Source: Novosphingobium sp. AAP83 (lineage in GTDB: Bacteria; Pseudomonadota; Alphaproteobacteria; Sphingomonadales; Sphingomonadaceae). From it: a stretch of 64,000 nucleotides of DNA. A program made the position numbers and the translations under genes. Shown in pieces: positions 18,291-27,853 of this stretch. How positions within the stretch are numbered: position 1 is the first letter of the stretch; each line of letters opens with the position of its first letter. The notes beneath the pieces were generated by a model. It worked only from the letters and a program-made list of their open reading frames with translations, did not search any database and was not told where the DNA came from. The stretch covers positions 1 through 64,000 of the forward strand of contig NZ_LJHY01000001.1 of assembly GCF_001295795.1 (NCBI RefSeq), in the 5' to 3' direction.

Positions 18291-20366
18291 ATGCGAGGAA
18301 TGACACTTGCCACACCTCCCTTCGCCCCCAAAAAGCCCCACACCTTTTCGCACCACGGGTTGACCGTGTCCGACGATTACGCGTGGTTGCGCGATCCGGG
18401 CTATCCGGAAGTGACCGACAAGGAAATTCTCGGTCACCTTGAGGCCGAAAACGCGTGGTTTGAAAGCCGCATGGGCGAACGCAAACCGGTAATCGACAGC
18501 CTGTTCACCGAAATGCGCGCGCGCATTAAAGAGGCCGATAAATCGGTCCCGCAAAAGGACGGCAATTTCCTCTACTGGATCGAATACGAAGAGGGCGCGG
18601 AATACAAGAAGTGGTGGCGCCGCCCTGTGGGTGTGCCCGATGATGGCAGCGCGGACGAACTGATCCTTGATGAAGTAGCGCTGGCCGAAGGCGTGGAATA
18701 CTTCCGCCTTGGCGCGATTGCGGTGTCGTCCGATGGCACCAAGCTGGCGTGGTCTGTCGATGACAATGGCTCGGAACGCTTCACCGCGCGGATCAAGGTG
18801 ATCGCAACCGGCGAAGTCCTGCCCGACGAAATCCCCGGCACCTTGTCCGGCCTGATCTGGGTGAAGAACGATACCGGCCTTGTCTATAGCCTCGCCAACG
18901 AAAACTGGCGGACTGACAATGCGCGGCTGCACTGGATCGGCCAGCCGCTCGAAAACGATGTGGAACTTTATCACGAGGACGACGAAGGCTTTCGCGTCGG
19001 CGCGGCGCTTTCGGCCAATGAACAGTGGCTTATCATCTCGACCGGCGATCATGAAACCGGCGAAACGCGGCTGGTGCCTGCGCACGATCCTTTGGCCGAA
19101 CCCATATTGGTCAAAGCGCGGCAAAAGGGCGTAGAATATGACGTCGATGAGCGCGAGGGCGTGCTCTATATCCAGACCAACGACATCCACGAAAACTTCC
19201 GCCTCGCTACCGCGTCCCTCAGCAACCCCGGCGAATGGACCACGCTGATCGAAGGGTCGGACGAGTTTTACCTCACCGGCTTTGAACTGTTCCGCGATTT
19301 CTATGTGGTCGAAGGCCGGGTGCGCGGCTTGGACCGCATCGAAGTGCGCTTTTATGATGATCCGGCGCGCATCGAGCCCATCGAATTCCCCGAAGCCAGC
19401 TATGAAGCGTCGCTGGGCGATAACCCCGAATGGGCGATGACCGTGCTGCGGGTTGGCTATGAATCGATGGTCAGCCCAGCGTCATCGTTCGATTACGATG
19501 TCGCCACACGCAGCCTGAAGCTTCTGAAAGTGCAGGAAATCCCTAGCGGCTATGACGCCTCGCTTTATGAAACCGCACGGCTGGAAATCGCAGCGCGCGA
19601 TGGCACTTTGGTTCCGGTCAGCGTGGTCTGGCGCAAGGATCGTGCAGCGGGTGGCCCGCTTCACCTTTACGGTTATGGCGCTTATGGCATCGCCATTGGC
19701 CCCGGCTTTTCGACCACGCGGCTCAGCCTTGTCGATCGCGGTTTTGCCTATGCCATCGCGCATATCCGGGGCGGCGATGATCTGGGCCGGGCGTGGTATA
19801 AAGCGGGCAAGCTGGAAGCGCGCACCAACACCTTCAACGATTTCGTCGATGTCGCCAAAGGCCTGATTGATCGCGGCTTCACTGAAGCGGGCAAGATCAG
19901 CATTTCGGGTGGATCGGCAGGCGGCGAACTGATGGGCGCGGTGATCAATAGTGACCCAGACTTGTGGGGCGCGGTCGTAGCCCATGTGCCCTTCGTCGAT
20001 GTTCTGGCCACGATGCTCGATGCCGATCTGCCGTTGACGCCGGGCGAATGGCCCGAATGGGGCAACCCGATTGAGGACAAGGCCGCGTTCGAACTGATCC
20101 GGTCGTATTCGCCATACGATCAGGTCAAACCCCAAGCCTACCCGCCGCTAATGGTCACCGCAGGCCTCAACGATCCGCGCGTTACCTATTGGGAGCCCGC
20201 CAAATGGGTCGCCAAATTGCGCGAGGTGAAGACCGACACCAACGAACTGATCCTCAAGACCAACATGGGCGCAGGCCATGGCGGCAAATCAGGCCGGTTC
20301 GAATCCTTAAAGGAAACCGCCGAGGAATTCGCGTTTGTCCTGTGGCAGTTGGGCGTGGAGGCGTGA
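18291..20366 (+). CDS. S9A prolyl oligopeptidase / protease II (PtrB-like)
   Basis: 691 aa. The N-terminal beta-propeller (about 70-400) covers an alpha/beta-hydrolase domain at the C-terminus. The nucleophile is the serine in ISGGSAGGELMG (about residue 543), preceded by IAHIRGGDDLGRAWY and followed by the aspartate in TAGLNDPRV and the histidine in GAGHGGKSG, in the right order for the family. Such enzymes cleave short peptides, protease II after basic residues. The ATG at 18291 is used; an in-frame ATG at 18300 is also possible. Its stop overlaps the GTG of the next small gene (GTGA), so translation is coupled. Confidence 0.94.
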   Translation: MRGMTLATPPFAPKKPHTFSHHGLTVSDDYAWLRDPGYPEVTDKEILGHLEAENAWFESRMGERKPVIDSLFTEMRARIKEADKSVPQKDGNFLYWIEYEEGAEYKKWWRRPVGVPDDGSADELILDEVALAEGVEYFRLGAIAVSSDGTKLAWSVDDNGSERFTARIKVIATGEVLPDEIPGTLSGLIWVKNDTGLVYSLANENWRTDNARLHWIGQPLENDVELYHEDDEGFRVGAALSANEQWLIISTGDHETGETRLVPAHDPLAEPILVKARQKGVEYDVDEREGVLYIQTNDIHENFRLATASLSNPGEWTTLIEGSDEFYLTGFELFRDFYVVEGRVRGLDRIEVRFYDDPARIEPIEFPEASYEASLGDNPEWAMTVLRVGYESMVSPASSFDYDVATRSLKLLKVQEIPSGYDASLYETARLEIAARDGTLVPVSVVWRKDRAAGGPLHLYGYGAYGIAIGPGFSTTRLSLVDRGFAYAIAHIRGGDDLGRAWYKAGKLEARTNTFNDFVDVAKGLIDRGFTEAGKISISGGSAGGELMGAVINSDPDLWGAVVAHVPFVDVLATMLDADLPLTPGEWPEWGNPIEDKAAFELIRSYSPYDQVKPQAYPPLMVTAGLNDPRVTYWEPAKWVAKLREVKTDTNELILKTNMGAGHGGKSGRFESLKETAEEFAFVLWQLGVEA

Positions 20367-20623
20367 CGCTACGCGAGCTTCAGTGGCCGTCAAAACTGGC
20401 CGTTTTGGCCACAATTGCGACCGCGCTGCTCATCGCGTTTCCGGGAGATGGTCAGCGACTGCTTATTTCGTTTCCTTTGCAAGTATTTGGGCTGCTGATG
20501 CTTGCGATTTCACTGTACCGGTATAGGTACTGGTGGTTAATCCTCACGCTTCCAGTTCTGGCCTTTCCCTTGACCTTGTGGGGAACGCTGTTGTTCCAAT
20601 GTCTGAACGGTAATTGCTTATGA
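20363..20623 (+). CDS. Small membrane protein, translationally coupled
   Basis: 86 aa starting at GTG 20363, which overlaps the stop of the preceding oligopeptidase gene; its own stop overlaps the ATG of the thioesterase gene (ATGA). Three hydrophobic segments are visible (about 12-27, 33-47, 53-72: ATIATALLIAF, FGLLMLAISLY and LILTLPVLAFPLTLWGTLLF), giving a likely three-helix inner-membrane protein. There is no known motif. The tight overlaps on both sides make it very likely to be a real gene despite the GTG start. Confidence 0.72.
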   Translation: MTLRELQWPSKLAVLATIATALLIAFPGDGQRLLISFPLQVFGLLMLAISLYRYRYWWLILTLPVLAFPLTLWGTLLFQCLNGNCL

Positions 20624-21021
20624 GCAACAGCCACACCCGCAGCTTCACTGCTGGACCCGAGCACATCGATGAACTGGGCCATGTGAACAATGCGGTGTGG
20701 GTGAACTGGATTCAGGACATGGCCACCGCGCATTGGGAGGCGGTGGCCCCGCTGGCGCACCAGCAGGCCTATGTCTGGGTCGTAACGCGGCACGAGATCG
20801 ATTATCGCGGCAATATCGCGCTGGGTGAAAGCGTCGATGCGGTGACGTTCCTGCCCGAAGGCCCAACCGGCGCACGGTTTGACCGGCGGGTGGATTTTAC
20901 CAATGCAGCGGGCAAGATCATCGTCAGCGCCAAAACCACATGGGCCTTGATTGATCGCGCCTCAGGTAGACTTCTGCGCGTGCCCAAGGACGTCGCGGAA
21001 CCATTCATGACTCAAAAATAG
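20620..21021 (+). CDS. Acyl-CoA thioesterase (4-hydroxybenzoyl-CoA thioesterase-like hotdog)
   Basis: 133 aa from the ATG at 20620. It has the hotdog-fold signature HIDELGHVNNAVWVNW near residue 15-30, in which the aspartate or glutamate and histidine of the family active site lie, and the later segment VTRHEIDYRGNIALGESVD. Members hydrolyse acyl-CoA thioesters in the cytoplasm. It is the third gene of the small operon with the S9 peptidase and the membrane protein. The physiological acyl group cannot be told. Confidence 0.88.
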   Translation: MSNSHTRSFTAGPEHIDELGHVNNAVWVNWIQDMATAHWEAVAPLAHQQAYVWVVTRHEIDYRGNIALGESVDAVTFLPEGPTGARFDRRVDFTNAAGKIIVSAKTTWALIDRASGRLLRVPKDVAEPFMTQK

Positions 21022-21069
21022 GGTCAATAAATGGGGACAGTCCCTATTTATTTCGCAATCCATCACACC

Positions 21070-21143
21070 CGCTCATGCTGAGCTTATCGAAGCATCTGGC
21101 GCGGCTTGGGGGCGCTCACCCTTCGAAAGGCCTAGGGTGAGCG
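21070..21143. repeat. REP-like imperfect inverted repeat between convergent genes
   Basis: The arms cgctcatgctgagcttatcgaag (21070-21092) and cttcgaaaggcctagggtgagcg (21121-21143) are imperfect reverse complements with a loop of 28 bases. The pattern (GCTCA...GAGCTT-TCGAAG) is a type of dispersed intergenic palindrome often seen in sphingomonad genomes. Its position between the convergent thioesterase and ftsK genes suggests that the RNA hairpin acts as a bidirectional stop or stabiliser. Confidence 0.6.
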
Positions 21144-21171
21144 TGGTTTGAAGTACGCAATCAGCGTTGCA

Positions 21172-23562
21172 TCACAGTACGTTGCCGTCCTTGTCGCGAT
21201 AGATCTCGCGTCTGCCGACGTGGTTTGATGGGCCAACGAGGCCATCTGATTCCATCCGCTCGATCCACTTCGAAGCGGTGTTATAGCCCACGCCCATCTG
21301 GCGCTGGATCCAGCTTGCCGATGCCTTCTGGCTTTCGAACACGAGCTGGCAGACCTGACGGTACTTGCGGTCCTCGGGATTATCTGACGCGCCATCGATA
21401 TCGTCAAAGCCGAAGCCGCCATCCTCTGGCTCTTCGGTAACCGAATCGACGTAATCGGGGCTGCCCTGGCTGCGCCAGTGATCGGCCACTTTCTCAACCT
21501 CTTCGTCCGAAACGAACGGGCCGTGGACGCGCTTGATCGGGTCGGTGTTGGGCTTGTAGAGCATATCGCCCTTGCCCAGCAGTTGTTCGGCACCCTGTTC
21601 GCCAAGGATCGTGCGGCTATCGATGCGGCTGGTCACGGCAAAGCTGATGCGCGTGGGCAAGTTGGCCTTGATCACGCCGGTGATCACGTCAACCGACGGG
21701 CGCTGCGTGGCCATGATCAGGTGGATACCCGCAGCACGGCTCTTTTGCGAAAGCCGCTGGATAAGCACTTCGATTTCCTTGCCGACCGTCACCATAAGGT
21801 CGGCCAGTTCGTCGACGATCACCACGATTTGCGGCAGGACTTCGTATTCAAGCTGCTGTTCTTCGAACATTTCCTCGCCGGTATCGGGATCGAAGCCGAC
21901 TTGGATGCGGCGGCCCAGTGGCTTACCCTTGGCTTGGGCCGCGCGCACCTTTTCATTGAAGCCCGAGATATTGCGCACCGCCACTGACGACATCTGGCGA
22001 TAGCGCCGCTCCATTTCCTCAACCGCCCATTTCAGCGCGCGCACCGCCTTGGCAGGCTCGGTCACTACGGGTGAAAGCAAGTGCGGGATATCGTCGTATG
22101 ACTTCAGTTCCAGCACTTTGGGATCGACAAGGATCAGGCGGCACTGTGCGGGGGTAAGCCGGTAGAGCAGCGAGAGCAGGATGCAGTTGAGCCCGACCGA
22201 TTTACCCGAACCGGTGGTCCCTGCCACCAGCAAGTGCGGCATTGTGGCAAGATCGGCCACGATGGGTTCGCCCGAAATATCCTTGCCAAGGATGATCGGC
22301 AGCAAGGCCTTTGAATTAGCAAACTTTTCGCACGCGATCAGTTCGCGGAACGAAACCATATCGCGGATCGCATTGGGCAATTCGATGCCCATCACGGTGC
22401 GGCCCGGAATGGCCGAAACACGCGCCGAAATCGCGCTCATATTGCGGGCAATGTCGTCAGCCAGACCAATCACCCGGCTGGCCTTGATGCCCGGCGCCGG
22501 TTCCAGTTCATACATGGTGACAACCGGCCCGGTGCGGACGGCGGTGATTTCGCCCTTCACGTTGAAATCGTCGAGCACGTTTTCCAGCAGCCGCGCGTTG
22601 CGTTCCAGCGCCAGCTTGTCGATCTTTTGTTCCGATCCCGGCGGTGCTTCGATCAGGATATCAATCGAGGGCAATTCGTACTTATCAAACAGATCGCCCT
22701 GCCGGACTTTGGGGAAGACGGCGGCAGGCGCGGGATTGCGTGTCGGATCGGAAATCTCGGTCGGCTTGCGAGGGGCAAGCGCGGCCTCGATATCGATGGA
22801 GTCGGCCAAGGCGCTCGCTTCTCTGTCGCGCTTGCCCTTTGTGCCAGGGGACGCAACCGGGGCGTCCTCTTCCTCGTCATCATCCAGATCGTCGCGTACA
22901 GGTCGGCGCAGGAACGACGGCAGGCTTAACATTCGTGCCCAGTCAAAAGCGAACACGCGGCTGGCAATGGCCATCCCGCTGCCCAGCGCGATTAGTCCCA
23001 GTGGTGCGGTGAACCAGATCATTTCGATTTGCGGGGCAAATCTTGCCAATCTCGTAATCCCTGCCGCGCCCAACAATCCTGCCATACCACCAAGGCCCGC
23101 CGGCAAACGGCTTGCCGCATTCGGCCCCCACAGGGCCAGCGCCGTGCCGATCAGCGCCATTGCCAGAAACAACAGCAGGGTTGGCCGCCACCAGCGTGGC
23201 GATGAAACTTCTCCATCTTCTTCGTCAATGTCGATCAGATCGCTTTCGGCATCCCATAACCGCCGTGCGAACACCCACAGGAGGGGCAAAAGCAAGGCTC
23301 CGGGCGCGCCAAAAAACAAAAGCACGCGTTCTGCCGCCCAGGCACCGGGCAGGCCCATCCAGTTCTCGACCGGACTGCCCGAAGCGGTGCTGCCCGAAGG
23401 ATCGGTCTGGGTATAGCTGACCAGTGCCAGCGCGAGGAATGCCAATACGGCGACCAGCACCCCGCCGCCGATAAGCTCAAGGCTGCGGCGCAAAGACCGG
23501 CGCAGTACGGCGCGCCAGTCTGCACCGCTTCCGCGTGCGCTTGATCCTGCCCGGCTTGCCAT
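21172..23562 (-). CDS. ftsK: DNA translocase FtsK
   Basis: 796 aa from the ATG at 23562 (a start at 23598 is possible). Four transmembrane segments occupy about residues 25-190 (for example VLVAVLAFLALALVSY), followed by an acidic linker with DDDEEEDAP, then the RecA-like motor: Walker A GTTGSGKSVGLN, Walker B VVIVDELADLM, and the HLIMATQRPSVDVITG segment. The last 65 residues form the winged-helix gamma domain that reads KOPS sites. FtsK pumps chromosomal termini through the division septum and activates XerCD at dif. The linker is short relative to E. coli FtsK, as usual in alphaproteobacteria. Confidence 0.97.
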   Translation of the reverse strand: MASRAGSSARGSGADWRAVLRRSLRRSLELIGGGVLVAVLAFLALALVSYTQTDPSGSTASGSPVENWMGLPGAWAAERVLLFFGAPGALLLPLLWVFARRLWDAESDLIDIDEEDGEVSSPRWWRPTLLLFLAMALIGTALALWGPNAASRLPAGLGGMAGLLGAAGITRLARFAPQIEMIWFTAPLGLIALGSGMAIASRVFAFDWARMLSLPSFLRRPVRDDLDDDEEEDAPVASPGTKGKRDREASALADSIDIEAALAPRKPTEISDPTRNPAPAAVFPKVRQGDLFDKYELPSIDILIEAPPGSEQKIDKLALERNARLLENVLDDFNVKGEITAVRTGPVVTMYELEPAPGIKASRVIGLADDIARNMSAISARVSAIPGRTVMGIELPNAIRDMVSFRELIACEKFANSKALLPIILGKDISGEPIVADLATMPHLLVAGTTGSGKSVGLNCILLSLLYRLTPAQCRLILVDPKVLELKSYDDIPHLLSPVVTEPAKAVRALKWAVEEMERRYRQMSSVAVRNISGFNEKVRAAQAKGKPLGRRIQVGFDPDTGEEMFEEQQLEYEVLPQIVVIVDELADLMVTVGKEIEVLIQRLSQKSRAAGIHLIMATQRPSVDVITGVIKANLPTRISFAVTSRIDSRTILGEQGAEQLLGKGDMLYKPNTDPIKRVHGPFVSDEEVEKVADHWRSQGSPDYVDSVTEEPEDGGFGFDDIDGASDNPEDRKYRQVCQLVFESQKASASWIQRQMGVGYNTASKWIERMESDGLVGPSNHVGRREIYRDKDGNVL

Positions 23563-23656
23563 GATTACGCTTATCCCTGCCTTTACTTGCCCCATCATGC
23601 GCCCGAAGGGGACTCACCGTCAAGAATCCCGACGGGTTTTGCTGTGATTCAAACCG

Positions 23657-24193
23657 TTAAACCAGCCCATCAATCGCGGCCCAGCCGTGGACGGGCAAAG
23701 TCGCGGCACGGCGACGCGTCATCCCGCCCAAGGCGATCACCGGGATCGGCGATTGCCGTGCCATGCGCAGAAACCGCACCGGCCCAAGCACTACACCGCC
23801 CGGATGCGACCGCGTGGGAAAAACAGGTGAAAGCAGCACAGCGTCTGCCTTTACCCGCACGGCCTCAGCAATTTCAGCCAACGAATGCGCGGTGGCAAGG
23901 CGCAGGCCCTTGGTGCCCGCAACCTCGCGCGGACTTCCGTAAGTGCCGTCGACGCGCCAGCCACGCGGCGTTCTGGCCCCGATCATGCAGATGCCATGGG
24001 CACGGGCGATGCGCTTCAGGCATTCAAACCGCCGCTGCCGCGCCGACGCTGGCAAATCATAATGCCGGAACACCAGTGCGCTCCCGCGCGGCAGGCGCGC
24101 AAGGGCACGCTCCAGCGCGGCATCATTGCGGCGATCGCTGATCAGGATGAGGCGTGGGACAGCCGTCCCTTTGTTGGTCTGGCGCTTTGCCAT
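23657..24193 (-). CDS. Thiamine-phosphate synthase family protein (ThiE/TenI-like)
   Basis: 178 aa from the ATG at 24193. The TIM-barrel TMP-synthase fold is suggested by the strands RLILISDRR, ALVFRHYDL, ICMIGAR, LRLATAHS, DAVLLSPVFPTRSHPGG and PVIALGGM. The SPVF-T-SHPG and ALGGM elements are those that hold pyrophosphate and thiazole phosphate in ThiE. It is shorter than ThiE (about 210) and lacks other thi neighbours, so it may be a TenI-like or pathway-side protein. It is divergent from the YggS gene, with only 22 bp between the two start codons. Confidence 0.75.
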   Translation of the reverse strand: MAKRQTNKGTAVPRLILISDRRNDAALERALARLPRGSALVFRHYDLPASARQRRFECLKRIARAHGICMIGARTPRGWRVDGTYGSPREVAGTKGLRLATAHSLAEIAEAVRVKADAVLLSPVFPTRSHPGGVVLGPVRFLRMARQSPIPVIALGGMTRRRAATLPVHGWAAIDGLV

Positions 24194-24215
24194 CTCTGCG
24201 CTATAGCACCGCGCC

Positions 24216-24881
24216 ATGGAACAGGCAGCCCCTTCATCACCCCTTGAACATGTCCGCGCCCGCATTGCGACCGCTGCAAAGATCTCTCGCCGTCAGGCCA
24301 AAGAGGTGACGCTTGTCGCCATATCAAAAACCAAGCCCGCAGAGGCGATCCTTGACCTGATTTCGCAAGGCCAGCGCGTGTTTGGCGAGAACCGCGTGCA
24401 GGAAGCGCAGGAAAAATGGCCTGCGATTCGTGCGGTTCATCCTGATGTGGAACTGCACCTTGTCGGCCAACTGCAATCTAACAAGGCAGAAAACGCGGTA
24501 GCGCTGTTTGATTGCATCCATTCGCTCGACCGGTCCAGCCTGATTGTAGCTCTTGCGGCTGCGCAGGCAAAACTGGGTAAGCGCGTGCCTTGCTTCATCC
24601 AGGTTAACATCGGCAACGAAGATCAGAAGGGCGGTTGCGCCGTGAGCGATCTCCCTGATCTTCTCGGGAAGGCACAAGCGATGGATATCGAAGTCATCGG
24701 GTTGATGTGTGTGCCACCGGCTGGCATCGAACCTGCTCCGTTCTTTGCATTGCTCGACAAGCTGGCGAACGACAGCGGCCTTGAACGCCTTTCGATGGGC
24801 ATGAGCGACGATCTGGAAACTGCGGTACAGCTTGGTGCAAGCCATGTCCGGGTTGGCGCGGCTCTGTTCGGATCGCGTTAA
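24216..24881 (+). CDS. PLP homeostasis protein (YggS/PLPBP family)
   Basis: 221 aa, a full-length member. The PLP-binding lysine lies in TLVAISKTKPAE (about residue 36), followed by FGENRVQEAQEKW, LHLVGQLQSNKAENA and the C-terminal phosphate-binding RLSMGMSDDLETAVQLGASHVRVGAALFG region. It binds pyridoxal phosphate without known catalytic activity and balances B6 vitamers and amino-acid pools. The gene stands alone, followed after 117 bp by a diguanylate cyclase gene. Confidence 0.95.
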   Translation: MEQAAPSSPLEHVRARIATAAKISRRQAKEVTLVAISKTKPAEAILDLISQGQRVFGENRVQEAQEKWPAIRAVHPDVELHLVGQLQSNKAENAVALFDCIHSLDRSSLIVALAAAQAKLGKRVPCFIQVNIGNEDQKGGCAVSDLPDLLGKAQAMDIEVIGLMCVPPAGIEPAPFFALLDKLANDSGLERLSMGMSDDLETAVQLGASHVRVGAALFGSR

Positions 24882-24998
24882 AAAAACCTTTTATCGTTAA
24901 CCTTGGGCCACCAACTGAGGGGGCTTTCTACTATTGTCTTGCTTAACGATTTTCTGCCTTCCTTCGCTCTATACCTTCGTGAAAGATAGGGTGAAGGT

Positions 24999-26300
24999 AT
25001 GGCCAAGAGCAAGCAGGCGGTGCAACTGCAGCAGATGTCGGTGGCGAACGATACGCTTCTCGAGCGCACCCATCTTGCGGCAATGGCAGCGCAGATCATT
25101 GTGCTCGTTACGGTTCTGCTAACTCTTTTTGTCGCCGACATCTATCATGACAGCCTTGCGGGAATCGCAGCGGTTGCGCTTGGCCTTACTTTCGGCGTGC
25201 AGATGATCCTGCGGCGCACTGCGCTGACACTTAAACAGCGGGAGCGGGACCACTTTCGCGTTACCAGCGATTCGCGCGAACAGATTCAGGAACTGTTTGC
25301 GATGACCGACATGCTTCAGGCCGCCGAAACATACGAGGATGCTGGTGCCGTACTGATGGCCACAGCCCGGCGGCTATTGCCGGGCTACGGTGTGGCGCTT
25401 TATGTTTTCAACAATTCGCGCGACCGGCTTGATCTGGCCCGAGCTTGGGACATGCCACAAGAACTTCCTGCGCCTGAAATGCTTTCCCCGTCCAATTGCT
25501 GGGCACTCAAACGCGGCAAGCCCCATATCAACGCGCCACATGAAGGATCACTGTGCTGCAATCACCACAGTTCGCAAACGGCCAGTGTCGAAATGCCGAT
25601 GATGGCATGCGGCCAATTGCACGGCCTACTGGTGATTGCCCACGACGACCAAGAGGGGGCATTCGAGCGGCTTATGGAGATCCGTCAGTTAGGCCGTGCC
25701 CTTTCGGACTCGATGTCGCTTGCGCTGTCTAACATTTCCCTGCGCGAAAAGCTGCGCACGCAATCGCTGCGCGATCCGCTCACCGGGCTTTATAATCGGC
25801 GCTATATGGAAGACGCGCTGGAGCGGTTCGTCTCACTAGGCTCGCGCACCGGCGGAAGCACGGCGGTCATCATGCTCGACCTTGATGATTTCAAAAGACT
25901 CAATGACGAACAAGGCCACGCCAAGGGCGATGCTGTGCTGCGCGATGTTGCGGCCCAGCTTGTGGGTGCATTACGCCCGACTGACGTCGTTTGCCGCTAT
26001 GGCGGAGAAGAGCTGGTGGCGATTCTGCCGGATTGCTCGCTGGAAGATGCGATGGAGAAAGCCGAAATCCTGCGCGAACGGATCGAATCGCTCAGCAACA
26101 GCCACGAATGCGCCATCTCCGCATCCCTCGGCGTTGCCACCGTGCCCGAAACCGCAACATCGGCAACAGACATTTTGCCCATTGCCGATGCAGCGCTTTA
26201 TGCTGCCAAGAAAGCCGGAAAGAACCGCGTTCTCGCTTCGGAAAAACGCTTGGGCCGTGATGGTCTTCGCTTGGCCTCGGTTAAAGTCGGGCAATCTTGA
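24999..26300 (+). CDS. Membrane-anchored GAF-GGDEF diguanylate cyclase
   Basis: 433 aa. Two N-terminal membrane helices (about 24-66), a GAF-like sensor domain (about 100-245, with CWALKRGKPH and a CCNHH cluster that could hold a metal or cofactor), then a GGDEF domain (about 255-415). The active site reads YGGEEL, a functional variant of GGDEF, and RPTD five residues before it is an intact inhibitory I-site, so product feedback is expected. It makes the second messenger c-di-GMP from two GTP. The gene is monocistronic and convergent with pyruvate kinase, the stop codons only 8 bp apart. Confidence 0.93.
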   Translation: MAKSKQAVQLQQMSVANDTLLERTHLAAMAAQIIVLVTVLLTLFVADIYHDSLAGIAAVALGLTFGVQMILRRTALTLKQRERDHFRVTSDSREQIQELFAMTDMLQAAETYEDAGAVLMATARRLLPGYGVALYVFNNSRDRLDLARAWDMPQELPAPEMLSPSNCWALKRGKPHINAPHEGSLCCNHHSSQTASVEMPMMACGQLHGLLVIAHDDQEGAFERLMEIRQLGRALSDSMSLALSNISLREKLRTQSLRDPLTGLYNRRYMEDALERFVSLGSRTGGSTAVIMLDLDDFKRLNDEQGHAKGDAVLRDVAAQLVGALRPTDVVCRYGGEELVAILPDCSLEDAMEKAEILRERIESLSNSHECAISASLGVATVPETATSATDILPIADAALYAAKKAGKNRVLASEKRLGRDGLRLASVKVGQS

Positions 26301-26307
26301 GGGTGTT

Positions 26308-27780
26308 TTAACCGCCGTTATAGTGATCGAGTTCGTTGCCGATCAGCGTTACCACATGAAGCAAGTTGGTTGCGCCCGGAGTGCCAAAAGGAACACCGGC
26401 CAAAGCCACAAGGCGCGATCCCGCCGTGCCAAAGCCATGACGCAGCGCCATACGCTTGCCCTTGGCGATCATTTCTTCAAAACTGCCGATGTCCTTTGTG
26501 CTGACCGCATGCGCGCCCCACAGCAGGCCGACCTTGCGTGCCGTCTTTTCCGATGGCGTCAGTACCAGCATCGGCACGCCCGGGCGTTCGCGCGCAACCC
26601 TGCGCGCAGTCGAACCGGAGCCGGTGAAAACGATGATCCCGGCAATCGGCACCGTGTTTACAATGCTGGCAGCGGCTTGCGCCAAGGCGTCTGCGGTGGT
26701 GGGATCGGGCAGCGTTTCGATAAAGTGGACGCGCGCGGCATAGCCGGGATCAGCTTCCACTTGTGCCGCAATCCGGTGCATGATCGTCACCGCTTCTTCG
26801 GGCCAGGCACCAGCGGCTGTTTCTGCCGAAAGCATCACGGCGTCTGCGCCATCATAAACCGCATTGGCAACGTCGGAAACTTCGGCGCGCGTTGGCGTCG
26901 GCGCTTCGATCATCGATTCGAGCATTTGCGTGGCGACAACCACCGGCTTGCCCTGCCGGCGCGCCGATTCGACAATGCGTTTTTGCAGCGGCGGCACTTC
27001 TTCAGGATTGAGTTCCACGCCCAGATCGCCGCGCGCCACCATGATTCCGTCGGACAGCTCGATAATCTCTTCCAGCCTTGAGATTGCAGCAGGCTTTTCG
27101 ATCTTGGCCATCAGTGCGCCATATCCGCCCATCAAGCGGCGCGCTTCGGCCACATCTTCGGGCCGCTGCACGAACGACAAAGCGATCCAGTCTGCGCCAT
27201 GTTCCACTGCAAACGACAAATCGCGGCGGTCCTTTTCGGTCAGCGCGGGCACAGGCACCACCGCATCGGGCACGTTCACGCCTTTGCGGTCCGAAATCAC
27301 CCCGCCCACTTCGGCAGAGCACAGGATCTCGTTCTCGTCTGCGCGAATCACCCGCAGCCGCAGCTTGCCATCATCGATCAACAGGCGCTGGCCCTTTTGC
27401 AGCACACCGAACAGTTCGGGATGGGGCAGGCATACGCGGGTTTCATCACCCGGTTCGGGGTTGCGATCCAGCGTAAAGTGCCCGGAATGGCGGATGACCG
27501 CGCGCCCCTCCTTGAACTTGCCAACGCGCAGCTTCGGCCCTTGTAAATCGCACAAAATGGTAATTGCGCGGTCCAACTTCTTTTCGAGCGCGCGGATATT
27601 GGCGATGGTTTGGGCGTGAATGGCGTGCTCGCCATGGCTCATATTGACGCGAAACGCATCAGCGCCTGCACGCACCAGCTTTTCCAGCATTTCCGGATCG
27701 CTGCTGGCAGGCCCTACGGTAGCGAGGATCTTTACCTTGCGGCCCCTGGTCATGACAGCGCTCGGATCGATCTTTGCCAC
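26308..27780 (-). CDS. pyk: Pyruvate kinase
   Basis: 490 aa, standard length. Order: TIM barrel with N-terminal ILATVGPASSD and FRVNMSHG (ATP and phosphate region), a small B domain (about 85-185), the Mg/K-binding MAKIEKPAAISRLEEI and MVARGDLGVELN signatures, ATQMLESM with TRAEVSDVANAV, and a C-terminal domain (about 360-480). It converts phosphoenolpyruvate and ADP to pyruvate and ATP, the last step of glycolysis or Entner-Doudoroff flux. It is divergent from the DUF1244 gene. Confidence 0.97.
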   Translation of the reverse strand: MAKIDPSAVMTRGRKVKILATVGPASSDPEMLEKLVRAGADAFRVNMSHGEHAIHAQTIANIRALEKKLDRAITILCDLQGPKLRVGKFKEGRAVIRHSGHFTLDRNPEPGDETRVCLPHPELFGVLQKGQRLLIDDGKLRLRVIRADENEILCSAEVGGVISDRKGVNVPDAVVPVPALTEKDRRDLSFAVEHGADWIALSFVQRPEDVAEARRLMGGYGALMAKIEKPAAISRLEEIIELSDGIMVARGDLGVELNPEEVPPLQKRIVESARRQGKPVVVATQMLESMIEAPTPTRAEVSDVANAVYDGADAVMLSAETAAGAWPEEAVTIMHRIAAQVEADPGYAARVHFIETLPDPTTADALAQAAASIVNTVPIAGIIVFTGSGSTARRVARERPGVPMLVLTPSEKTARKVGLLWGAHAVSTKDIGSFEEMIAKGKRMALRHGFGTAGSRLVALAGVPFGTPGATNLLHVVTLIGNELDHYNGG

Positions 27781-27853
27781 AGCTCTGGTACTCCTTATGA
27801 AACAATGTCACGCGCTATGGCGTATGCCCCAAAAAAACCCAAGGACCATTACA

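Noticed and set aside
18228..19190. Minus-strand open frame of 320 codons opposite the S9 oligopeptidase gene
   Set aside because: It mirrors the codon pattern of the real gene on the plus strand and shows no recognisable protein features.
25882..27081. Plus-strand frame of 399 codons running through the end of the diguanylate cyclase gene and opposite pyruvate kinase
   Set aside because: It crosses two well-supported genes in other frames and has no coherent protein features.
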